Source: Phyllostachys edulis (lineage: Eukaryota; Streptophyta; Magnoliopsida; Poales; Poaceae). From it: a stretch of DNA of 64,000 bases. Below, piece after piece: positions 22,208-32,244 of this stretch. The notes under the pieces are model-generated. The model saw nothing but the letters and a program-made list of their open reading frames with translations. It did not search any database and had not been told where the DNA came from. The translations under genes and the position numbers were made by a program. How positions within the stretch are numbered: the stretch's first letter is position 1; every line of letters starts with the position of its first letter. The DNA lies in NCBI GenBank assembly GCA_036346405.1, contig CM070548.1, positions 65,496,877 through 65,560,876 on the forward strand. Reading direction: 5' to 3'.

Positions 22208-24022
22208 TGAAGAATCCAGACTCGCTATTATGTGTTAATAGAGTATTTGGTAATTAATGACAATCGTCATGTGGACTAACATTTTTCACGAGTTCGTGAA
22301 ACAGGTTGAGTCACATGATGATGAAGACTTGTGATGTCATCATGTGTTGATGAACATCAAGACAAGATCATGAAGTGAAGAAGACCATCATGTGTTGATA
22401 ATATTAAAGTCAAGATCCCGGACTTGGAGTGAAGATGTTCATCATCAAGTGATCACTCCAAGATGGATGCTCAAGGCAAAGGTATGACTAGTATAGGCTA
22501 AGGATTTATTTCTTAGTCATTTTACCGGTCTCGGTGTTTGGTGTGGAGACCGAATTGCTAGTATAGGTTGTTGTACTATTAAGAGAGGTCTTGACTAGTA
22601 GCTTGAGTATGTCATGTGTTGATAGCTCATATCACTTGCTTTAGCTCTTTTTAGCATGTTGCCGATAATTGTGAATGTGTTTTGCAAATAGTTGGGACTC
22701 ATGCGTAACCCATGTAGCATGTGACTTTAGTTTGCGAATGTGTTTTGCAAATAATTTAAGTCTATGTACCAAATTCCTTGTGGCGTGATTCTAAAAGTCG
22801 GCAAATATGTTTTGCAACTTGTTGAGAATCTTGTCTTCATCCATTATTTGCATCGCATATCAATTGACAAATGTGTTTTGCAAATTAAGTTGAAGCGAAA
22901 TACAAAGTCTATTTTTAGCTTTCTAAGACTGTGACGGTCTGACCAGCCCTTGAGGTGTTTGACTGGGCTGAGTGCCGATCCAAACCTCATGGCGGTCTGA
23001 TCGCCCATGTTGACTGGTCTGACCGCCATGTATTGGTTGGTCTGACCGACCCACGGTTAGCCTTCACAGTTAGCATTTTCCAGAGGAGGTGTTTTTTTTC
23101 TGGTTTTGGTTGACTCCTTTGTGGAGCGGTCTGACCGACCCATGTGAGGGTGGTCAGTTCGGTTGAGTGTCCAACAGCTTGTTTTTATAGTCGTTGGAGC
23201 TAGGTCAGTCGGACCGGCCATTGGTTGGAGGTCAGACCAGGAATCCCTGTTTTTCTGCATATTCTCCTCCAATGGTTAGTTTTCTTATATGGGTGTATAA
23301 ATACCCCTTGTAGTCGGTTGTGGGAGAAGGTTGGTGCTATTTTCGTTCCCCTTGAGCAAAGAGCAGACCCTCTCCTCTCCTTTGTGCATGTGTTGCACTT
23401 AGTGAGCTTAGAGAGCAAAATCCTAGTGCATGTGTTGCATTAGGTGTTGGATTTAGTATCCATTGAGCTTAGACACTTGATTCGTTCAAATGAGCATCTC
23501 CGACTTGTTACTCTTGGTGTTTGCCGACACCTAGACGGCTTAGAGGAATTGTGTCGGTAATCTTCACAAAGAAGGTTGTGAAGAAGACAGTTGTGAGTGG
23601 TTTGATGCTCGCCGTCTTCGGAGTGGAGGAAGAGCTACTTCAAGTGGATTCGAGTTGTAGGCTTAATTTGTAAAGCCGGTCCAATTCGTTTGGGCTTACG
23701 TCAACGTGGACTAAGGGAAACCGGCAAGTTTCCAATCACCACGGGAAAAAATTCAAGTGTTCTTGTGGTTTGTTTTATTAAGCTTTACTTTCTTACAATT
23801 TATATTTATATAATTAAATTGCTTGCGTGCCTCCTTAGGATTGCAATCGTTGTCTTAGTCTTAGCTTGTTGGTGCACTCAGTCGTGATTAGTTGATTTAG
23901 GTTTTAATTGAGCAAAACCGAATTGATTTATAATTCTGCATAAAACTCGGTTTTAGCCACACACAAAAAAATATTTAAAACCGCATATTCACTCTCTTCT
24001 AGTCGGCCTCCTCGACCTTACA
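22208..24022 (+). mobile_element. Copia solo LTR, 1815 bp, TSD CTCAC
   Basis: This runs from TGAAGAATCCAGACTCGC to ...CTCGACCTTACA, with exact CTCAC at 22203-22207 and 24023-24027. The LINE reverse transcriptase frame is cut after LYVDDATLFLT and resumes at 24023 with the TSVVQDLQAI segment. It is the same family as 44584-48179 and the minus copy 1493-7008. Its palindrome zone (22920-23240) uses GGTCTGACCG rather than GGTAGTACCG. It has TATA-type GTATAAATACCCC (near 23292) and a GTGCATGTGTTGCA repeat downstream. There is no PBS or internal region, so it is a solo LTR. Confidence 0.92.
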
Positions 24023-24027
24023 CTCAC

Positions 24028-25250
24028 CTCGGTCGTCCAAGATCTTCAAGCGATCAAATGAATTCTAGACATCTTCAGAGAGACGTCGAGTTTGCACACT
24101 AACCTCTCCAAGAGCTCTATCACCCCTATCAGATGCGCGCACCGAACAACATCTCCAGCTTATGGCCTCAGAACTGCAGTGCACCGTAACTGCCTACCCG
24201 TGCAAATACTTAGGCCTCCCCCTCTCCACGAGGAAACAGCGGAAGGTGGATTTCCAGCCTGTATTGGACAAGATCGTTGTCCGTCTCCCTTCCTGGCAAG
24301 CAAGCATGCTCTCGCAGGGAGGTCGCCTGGTCGTTGTGAAGTCAGTGCCGACGGCGATCCCCATCTATTGAAGGCACTGCAGCCCCCGCTTGCCATTCAA
24401 GCCCGTGGCAAGGACTTTCCCATTCCGGCCTCTCGTACGGGAAGGACCATGTTCCAAGCTTCACTCACAGTGCGGCTGGGCGCAACGAACTTTGCTCTGG
24501 ATGGACAGATGGATTCTTGTATCCCCTCCGTAGCGCCTTCGATCGTCATACAAGTCCCGGTGGCAATCAGGAACAAGAGAATGGCCGCTCAAGCTTTGCA
24601 TAACAACTGTTGGATAACAGACTTCAGGGGTCGCCTCGAGGTCGGAATCATCGTGGAATATCTAGTCCTTCCTGTGGGACTTGATTCAGGACATTAGGGT
24701 AACGCAGGAACACGATGACAGTTTCGACTGGGCTTGGGAAGCCTCAGCCAGTTCACTTCTCGCTCGGCTTACAAGGCATTCTTTCTGGGGTCGTCCAACT
24801 TCGCTTGTGCTGCCTCGATCTGGCTAGCGGTTCGCTGACGATGTTGGACAGCAGACCGACTAGAACGTCGTGGGCTTCAAAATCAAGGACATTGTGTCTC
24901 CTGCCTCTCAGCTCAGGAATCCATCGATCATCTTCTCATCGGATATGTGGTCACTTCTCAAATTTGGTCGTGTTTCGTGTTACGGTTGGGCTGCAGCGCT
25001 GCATGCCGATGGGGCACCCAACCCTTGAAAATTTCTAGTTGTCAGCTCGCATGCTGGTTTCCCAACGACAAAGGAGGGCACTCGATTAATGTATCATCCT
25101 AGATGATTTAGTAGGAGCAGAATCACAGGGTCTTCAACAATGAGAGCACAACGTTCCACAATCTCCTCCAAAAGGTTCGCGATGAGTTCCGTCAATGGCG
25201 CTTGGCGGGAGCAACTAATTAGGTGTCCCGGTTGTCTAGGTCGGGTTTAG
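24028..25250 (+). pseudogene. LINE reverse transcriptase C-terminal part, broken
   Basis: This continues the LINE after the solo LTR. It carries TSVVQDLQAI, then LGLPLSTRKQRKVDFQPVLD and VRLPSWQASMLSQGGRLVVV, typical of the thumb region of plant L1 RT. A badly decayed segment follows that ends with RDEFRQWRLAGATN, resembling the C-terminal zf-RVT tail. There are several frameshifts. Confidence 0.75.
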
Positions 25251-25365
25251 GGTCATTGTTTTTTTTTTTTGGTTAAGAGTAGTCTCTTCCTTTAAAGTAC
25301 TGTGTTGTTCGTGTTTTTTTCTTAATGGAATGATGCGGAGTCCTTTTGCGCGATCTCAAAAAAGG

Positions 25366-26231
25366 TGTCAATAATTCTATATCAGCTCCGATGAGATGAG
25401 AGATTGGGAAAACATCAATTTTACTTGTTTTTTATTTTGATTAGTAGTATCCTAGTATCTGATCAAAATTGCTGTAAGGCCCGTGCAAGTTTTATCAAGG
25501 GCTAGTATGAAGCACACCTTGAAACTTACAGGAGCTCCAACCAATATGAGATTGGGTCACTCCTACAGACAGTATATGAGTGATGAACCCACTGAATTTA
25601 GTGCCATGCATGAGGATTATATTGGAACTTAATCTTCCAATAGTGACTCCGGTCAACCAAGATTCTGCAATCCTGGTGAGGTATATATGTTGCGCAAGTT
25701 TTGACTATTCCTTCACCAATCATGCAGCACATGCACATGAACCCATATTCCCCATCTATGGGCCTGTTTGTCTCCAAGTCAAAAGGTATAGATGTCACTC
25801 CCTCCGGTTTAAAATACTTTGACGTCGTGTAGCTGTTAGAATTAGCTGTTGACGTCAAATAAAAAAAACTGGAGGGAGTACTATAGAATCAGATGTTACA
25901 GACAAAAGAACGTTTCTTGTCGTACTTGCAAAAGAAATTTTGAGTAGGACTTTTTCTTGCAGGCCTTAATAAACCTATACATTGCTGTCATTAAAATTTC
26001 AGCAATAGTTTTTTTTTTACAACTAAACCAGTAATATATGTACAATATTGTTTGACAATATATTGCATCTATATAATATAATACATGAAAGGTTGATTGG
26101 CATGGCGAAAAGTATAAATTTTATAAGGGGCAAATTGCCTCTTGACAACCTGCAGAAACCGAAATTAATAGGACAGAAAAGTGAGTGAGTTGAGGTCCCC
26201 TCTTTCGTTCTCACCCAATCTTTTAAGTTTA
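25366..26231. other. Unassigned spacer with a Stowaway MITE
   Basis: Apart from the short MITE at 25797-25881 no gene or repeat is recognised. A GGTGTCAATAATTC start and AT-rich sequence near 26000-26100 carry no clear signal. Confidence 0.3.
25797..25881. mobile_element. Stowaway-type MITE
   Basis: The ends are ACTCCCTCCGGTTT and (inverted) ACTGGAGGGAGTAC, the CTCCCTCCG terminus of grass Stowaway/mariner MITEs. The interior has GACGTC repeats (TTTGACGTCG and TTGACGTCAAA) in inverted order. It is about 85 bp long. The TA duplication is imperfect on the left. Confidence 0.7.
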
Positions 26232-26697
26232 CTAGCCGAATGCCCATACGTTACGTTATAACAGATTTACATATTTCAAATAAAACATAGTATAAATTAT
26301 AAACTTAGAAAACTAATATACATAACATAATTATCCCTACAAATGAAAGTTTCATATATAATTTGCATCAAATCAATAAGCCACATATAATTTTATCATA
26401 AATCACAAACACAGATAATCTAATTATCCACAGAAGATCATTCAAGTATTTTATACATGTGTGCACATATTATCCACAAAAGATACAATCAACTTAAAGA
26501 AGAGGTAGATGACAGACTCACCACCATTACCATTCAACAAGTCACGTAGAATCTTATCACAAATTACAAACACAGATAATCTAATTATTCACAGAAGATC
26601 TTATACACATATTATCTACAAAAGATCTCATCAACACAAGAGGGGTAGACGCCAGACTCACCATCATTACAAAGTCCTTCTTTTATAATAGTAAAGA
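26232..26697 (-). mobile_element. Helitron-like non-autonomous element
   Basis: On the minus strand the 5' end is TCTTTACTATTATAAAAGAAG and the 3' end is GTATGGGCATTCGGCTAG followed by T, matching the TC...CTRR ends of common grass Helitrons. No Rep/helicase is encoded. A tandem duplication lies inside: 26394-26530 and 26553-26670 share CACAAACACAGATAATCTAATTA and CAGACTCACCA(C/T)CATTAC. The 5' flanking base is not the usual A, so the 5' end is less secure. Confidence 0.45.
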
Positions 26698-27400
26698 AAA
26701 TTGCTTAGATTTCCATGGCAGGTAGGAGAAAGGGGACAGTTAAACTTAATTGAAAGGACGATGAGACAAAAACATTTTGATTTTTGTGATCATGGTGGAT
26801 GCAATATAATCTATCAGTGGAATTGAAATATAAGCATGTTGCGTATTAACTGATTTTGAATGTTTCTGAAATGGAAAGTCAAACTAATCTATCATCTATG
26901 ACTCGTTAATCAATAGCTTGCTTTTTAAGAGATGGACTGAAGCATCAACACTAAACCCTGGAATATTACTTTTTTTGTTCAAAAATCCGAACACACCGAT
27001 GGATCTGTAGGTATTTTATATTTCAGAAGAAAAAAAAAACAGCACTCGGTATAAGTTTGAAGAAGTTCCTATTGGTTTGTGGTGCCGTTTAGTAAATTTC
27101 TGCTAGTATAGTGTTATAAGACCGCATTTGAAATAAAATTCAGCAACAGATTATAATATCACTGGTTTTCATGCCACATCATTGTGTGCTAGAAACCGTC
27201 TGTATTCATACTATCATTACTATGAAACAAGCCTCCTAATTACAAAAGTTTATATGAAATTGGTACCTTGAGCAGAAAAGGAATATCTCCCTTTTTCATT
27301 GTCTTGCTTTGCATTTACTTTTTTTTTTCGTTCAACCAATTACTAGGAGAAACTTGGTTACCAGTTATCTTGTGATGTTTTATTTTTGTATTTGACTTCA
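26698..27400. other. AT-rich spacer
   Basis: No gene, RNA or repeat family was recognised in this stretch. Confidence 0.3.
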
Positions 27401-27861
27401 AGCAATAGTTTTGTTTTCTGTTTTTTTAAGGGATGACATTCTGAAGGCTGGGTCTGGAGAAGGTAGAGACTTAAATCAACAGGGTACAAACCATTCTTAG
27501 GCTTTAAAAGTGTAAATGTACTAATACAAATTATCATAATATTATTTTTGAGGAAAGCCTATTCCTAACTACCTATGAGTCTGCAATCAAGTACAGTGAG
27601 ATCATAGGAGCACATAAAAATCATAAGGCCGGCTTTGAAAAGTGCATGCATACCAACACAGTATATCTCTCAGAAGAAAGCTGATGCCTAACATCCGTAA
27701 GGCCCAAAGTAGAGCGATCCCAGGAGTAGGAGCTTATTCAGTGTGTCAACATCAGAAAATACAGTGAAGGCACTGAAATTCCACAGCAAACTAGCATTCA
27801 AAAATTGGCGTAGAACAAAGGTTGTTGGACTTGGCTTCAACCATGTCACATTCCCTCTTGG

Positions 27862-28918
27862 CAGTGGCGGATCTAGAAATTAGATGACGGGGGTGCACAC
27901 TTTACCTCCATCTGAGAAGAAGTCAATTGATTCCCACTTGTTTGAGTTCCTCCTCTACCTTCTTGAGTCTCCTTCACCCCTTGGACCCCTTCAGCCAGTG
28001 ACGAAGAAGATAAAACATTCGTTGCCTTCACTTCTCGATCTTGAAAAAAAAGAAAGGATGTCTCTATTCCTTTTCATGTCTCTATAATCAACATTGACAT
28101 GTCGTAACACAATTTTCAAATTTCCATTCACAATTTAGCTCGCATTCACGGATTGACATAACAATATAACATGAACATGATAACAATATAATAGTGGTAG
28201 ACAGCGGGCTATGGCATACCAATAAAACAATAACCAATTTCAATGCTTCACTCCTCCTGCTCCAGGCTCCAAGCCTCCAAGCCAGCAGCCACCAACCACC
28301 TTATAATTGAAAATCCCAAATCCAATCGGCCATTCCAATCCAACTCATGATGAACAACTCCTAGCCGGCTCCTTCGGTCCTTCCGTCGGCCGGCCGCTTC
28401 CTCCACCACGGCCGCTCACCCTCCTGCCTCTGTGTGCCAAGCCACGGCCGCCGCCCTCCTCCACACAAGCCCCATCCTCCCAGCGTGTACCACGCCGCCT
28501 CTGCGTGGCCGCCCTCCCGGCCTCTCGCGTGGCGCGTGCGCCTCCCAAAGATCTCGCGTGGTCGTCGCCTCCCAAAGATCTCGTGTGGTCAGGCTCCTCC
28601 TGTGGCCACGCCACCCTCCCGGCCTCCCACGTCGCGTTGGCCCGTCGCGGTGTTGCGCCTCGCTGAGGCAGCCCAAGCTTACGGGAGCAGGCCGTGGGGG
28701 TGAGGAGAGAGAGAGAGATTAGGGTTGGAGACTTGGAGTCTTGGCCTCTTGGGAGGAGTAGGACTGAGCTGGCCCGCTTTCTGCTGCGGTCTTGAGTGGC
28801 CCGTGGGAGGAAGCAGATGTCTTGGCTTGATCGACTTTCACGGGACCTACTGAGTGGGCTGGGTTTTCAAATTTTAGGGTCTTGGGGCATACCCAACCCC
28901 CACCGGATCCGCCCCTTG
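27862..28918. mobile_element. Probable DNA transposon or fragment with CAGTGGCGGATC ends
   Basis: The left end CAGTGGCGGATCTAG and the inverted right end CAAGGGGCGGATCCGG form an imperfect terminal inverted repeat. This GGCGGAT(C/T) terminus is common in grass transposon-related repeats. The GC-rich middle (28340-28700) gives spurious Pro/Arg-rich frames. No clean target duplication and no transposase were found. Confidence 0.45.
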
Positions 28919-30281
28919 GCTTTCAAATTGGAGTTAAGATGTCAAGTTCTCACATTAGAGGATCTCAAATCATTTGTTTAGTTAGATGATAAATTAATAA
29001 AGGAGCAAATTTGCATTTGTGATTTCTGCTGTCACATATGAATCTTTCCAAACCAGTTAGTAGATTGTCATTGATTCTAGGTCTTCTCAACTACAAGAAA
29101 GTTAGAAAAGAGACCAGTTCACAAAATCTACAGACAAAAGAATGCTTGAATTCATGGTGTTAAACTATCCACGTATTTTGAAGTGTTAGCAGAAATGATA
29201 GCATATGTAGCAATCTGTGAGAGTCAGTGTGCTCCAAATTGTAGAGAAAATAGATTGAGAGTTCAAAAACTAGAGATAAATATCTAAGTTTTAAAACAGA
29301 ATAAGCCTTTTGTTTACTCAAGAGCCATTCTCAACAAGAGAATTTTGAAGAAAATGAATGTCATTTCTAGTTTCATTTTCTCAAGGAGGGCATGATCTTC
29401 AATTGACAGAAATTCAAGCACCTTCCATTCAGGTTTCACACTTTTAGCCTCTGTTGTTGAAATTGTCTCCAATATTTTGTTGCTCAAACTAAATGTCCAG
29501 GCAAAATTAGCGTTTTTGGGCATTCAAAATTGTTACATCGTTTCACTTGGTATGGCATGAGCCATGTATCGAATCCATTTTACGTGCTGCAACAGAGCTG
29601 TATAACATAGCACCATGAATAGTCTTGCTTGCAATTGTTGTTCACCTTCACAAAAATCATATGAGATGAACATGGAAGCAGATTCTTTCTATGCCATCTC
29701 ATAAGCTATCATTGCATTTCTGTTGGGTTCCTTTTGACATGCAATTGCCAAAATTCATCTATATTCCTTCATTTAATATGTACAAGTTGTCACACATAGG
29801 ATGCTTTTTTTTTTAGAGAAACACATAGGATGCTTTTGCATAAGGCAAGATGGTTTTAGCAGAAACATACCTCAGATCTGTTGGAAGCTTTCTCACACTA
29901 CCTGTCTTTTCATGACCATAAGTCAGCAAAGCACTGGCGGCAATCCTTCACCAACTAGAAAGTAGTAACAAGACCTTTGATTCTTGATTGATGGTTCCAA
30001 ATTACAGATACACCTCAATGCTAAGGAAATCCGAAATGTCTTGTTCCCAAGACAGTCTATCCAGTGGTTCACTTGTCTTGATATAATGCTGGTCTCAACT
30101 CTCAAGCATATTGGGTGGATCGACAATTTCTCCAATTAATCCATGTGCACTGAAACACAAATGAAGCAATCTTTGAATCTGTAATCAGCATTTTAGCACT
30201 TGAAAACCTGTCTTGTTGTACAGCTGTAAACTGGAATACACTTACAGATTGCAGACTATATGACAAATTTTGCAGTAAAGT

Positions 30282-30658
30282 TGTCATGGGCCGACATTAC
30301 TGTTCATGCTTACTGTTCACACATAAACAGTAACCACCCACAATTATTAGGAAAGATTTATTATTTAGGAATCTATCTATTAGGTGTTTGGTATTATCTA
30401 TTAGTTAGGCAAGTTATTATTAGATTGGATTGTTAGAGATAAGTTTTCTTATAGATCATTTCTTAGGGGTCAAGTCGGGTCGTCCCTATAAAAGGGATAG
30501 CATATATCCATTATGAACCAAACAAGAAGAATTAATCTAGTCTCCCTTTCAAGGTTCTATCATCCCAGTCTATAGTCTAATCTCACATCCCACCAAGCCG
30601 ACGCCGTCCGGCCTTCTTCCTGGCGGTGTTTATCCCCTATGATCTAAGGATCATTACA
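30282..30658 (+). repeat. 5' LTR of the compact retrotransposon
   Basis: A 377 bp LTR with the promoter core CCCTATAAAAGGGA near 30482-30495. It differs from the 3' LTR by one indel of about 22 bp near the start and roughly ten base changes by eye. Confidence 0.9.
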
Positions 30659-30660
30659 TT

Positions 30661-30672
30661 TGGTATCAGAGC
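30661..30672 (+). other. Primer-binding site
   Basis: TGGTATCAGAGC lies two bases after the 5' LTR end and is complementary to the 3' end of initiator tRNA-Met. Confidence 0.85.
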
Positions 30673-31501
30673 AGTCGATTCCTTCCCACGACTTCTGCTA
30701 CCATGGTTATGGCGACAAATCAAACCATCAAACCTGTCGCCGAGTCGTTAGCTATGATAAAGGCTAACGCCAACAAGATGGCCATAAGTACCAACGACAA
30801 TGACAAGAAGATAGCGGCCATCTTCCTCGACATGCATGCCACTTTGAAGAAGATGATCGTGGCGACGACAACGAAGCCTCCCACGGCGGCGGCGACGCAA
30901 CTAGCTACAGAAGTAGCGCCAGTGGGCCTATCACCGGCGGACGAGCATCAAGGCGCGATGGCGGTGAGCATCAAGGTGCAAATGCAATGCAAATCAAGGC
31001 ACGGTGGCAGCATTACCTTCCGTGGCAGCGGCGATGGCTTCCGTGGTAACAGCTACGACCAACACATGGAGTCCAGCAGCCACATGTGCATCCACAAGTA
31101 CATCAGGAGTCCCGCAGCCGAGCATCTTATTAGTTGGATATATGCATGCAGCGGCTGGAGATACTAACACATGCACGCAGCCGAGTGTCCATGGGAGTTC
31201 CTATGCAGCACATATGGAGTCCAACAATATTGTGGAGATACTAAAACATGCATGCAGCCGAGCGTCCGCAGGAGTTCCTATGCAGCACGTATGGAGTCCA
31301 ACAAAATTGTTTCTTCAGAGCGGCTTCTTGTTTATTCACAAGGAGCTCGGCAAGATCATCCAATCGCACGTCCCAAAGAATGCTTAAGTTTCTCGCCAGA
31401 CTCGGCATCATAATCTTTCATCGACGTGGGGCCTCTTTGGGCTTCAGCCATGGTCGCCACCACAGCTCGAGGACGAGCTGTCGCGAAAGGAGGGGAGTAG
31501 T

Positions 31502-31856
31502 TGTCATGGGCCGACATTACTGTTCACATAACCGCCCGCAATTATTAGGAAAGATTTATTATTTAGGAATCTATCTATTAGGTGTTTGGTATTATCTATT
31601 AGTTAGGCAAGTTATTATTAGATTGGATTGTTAGAGATAAGTTTCTTTATAGATTATTTCTTAGGGGTCAAGTCGGGTCGTCCCTATAAAAGGGATAGCA
31701 TGTATCCATTATGAACCAAGCAAGAAGAATTAATCTAGTCTCCCTCTCAAGGTTCTATCATCCAAGTCTATAGTCTAATCTCACATCCCACCAAGCCGAC
31801 GCCGTCCGGCCTTCTTCCTGACGGTGTTTATCCCCTATGATCTAAGGATCATTACA
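31502..31856 (+). repeat. 3' LTR of the compact retrotransposon
   Basis: A 355 bp LTR, nearly identical to 30282-30658 and ending ATCATTACA before the AAAGT duplication. Confidence 0.9.
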
Positions 31857-32244
31857 AAAGTTTTCCATCAAAGTATTTACGAACATTGGATACGATTTGG
31901 TCCAACAACAGAACTTTTAGAACTATTTGAGGGTTCTCGAATTACCAAATCTGAACATTTAACATAGGTTTTGTCAGGCAGTATCCACACGTCAAAATAT
32001 CGTGTTCCATCTCTGGAACTTGAAGAACTGCTAATTGTGTCATCCATAGATACATAGGTAGTATATACCATTACCATACAAAAAGTACTACAAATACGCT
32101 CCAAAACATTGTAGCACTAAGTATCCCTGCATCGAAATAACTACCTTTTCTGTCATACAGATAAAACTGAATTGGGAAGAACCAAACAAAACTACTATCA
32201 AGATTTGCAATGCAGAAAGAACAGAATCCAAAAGTGCTAACAAC

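Larger units (their letters stand above)
14397..25365 (+). mobile_element. Decayed LINE (L1 type) with three nested insertions
   Basis: A plus-strand non-LTR retrotransposon. Part of an ORF1-like Pro/Arg-rich region lies at 14400-14567 and continues at 19592-20010 with YSRRVKQQLSS and RRLMAKKLG. Then come an endonuclease domain (20085-20940), reverse transcriptase segments (21140-22202 and 24028-24400) and a degraded C-terminal part. The 3' end is TTAATGGAATGATGCGG...GATCTCAAAAAAGG, a short A-rich tail typical of grass LINEs. Reading frames are broken throughout. The element is split by 14568-19586, 20188-20260 and 22208-24022. Its 5' boundary is uncertain and no target duplication was found. 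Confidence 0.8.
30282..31856 (+). mobile_element. Compact non-autonomous LTR retrotransposon, 1575 bp, TSD AAAGT
   Basis: This element is complete in structure: two LTRs (30282-30658 and 31502-31856) begin TGTCATGGGCC and end ATCATTACA. AAAGT is duplicated on both sides (30277-30281 and 31857-31861). TGGTATCAGAGC (30661-30672) is the primer-binding site, and the purine run GCGAAAGGAGGGGAG precedes the 3' LTR. The interior is only 843 bp. It keeps a short frame starting MVMATNQTIKPVAESLAMIK (30703-31167) and, just before the polypurine tract, QLEDELSRKEG, which resembles the very end of a pol reading frame. Most of gag-pol is therefore deleted. A 77 bp tandem duplication occurs near 31171-31310. 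It must depend on another element for its enzymes. Confidence 0.9.

Noticed and set aside
28307..28722. Plus- and minus-strand frames rich in Pro/Arg
   Set aside because: They lie in the GC-rich interior of a probable transposon; several frames are open at once and no domain is seen.
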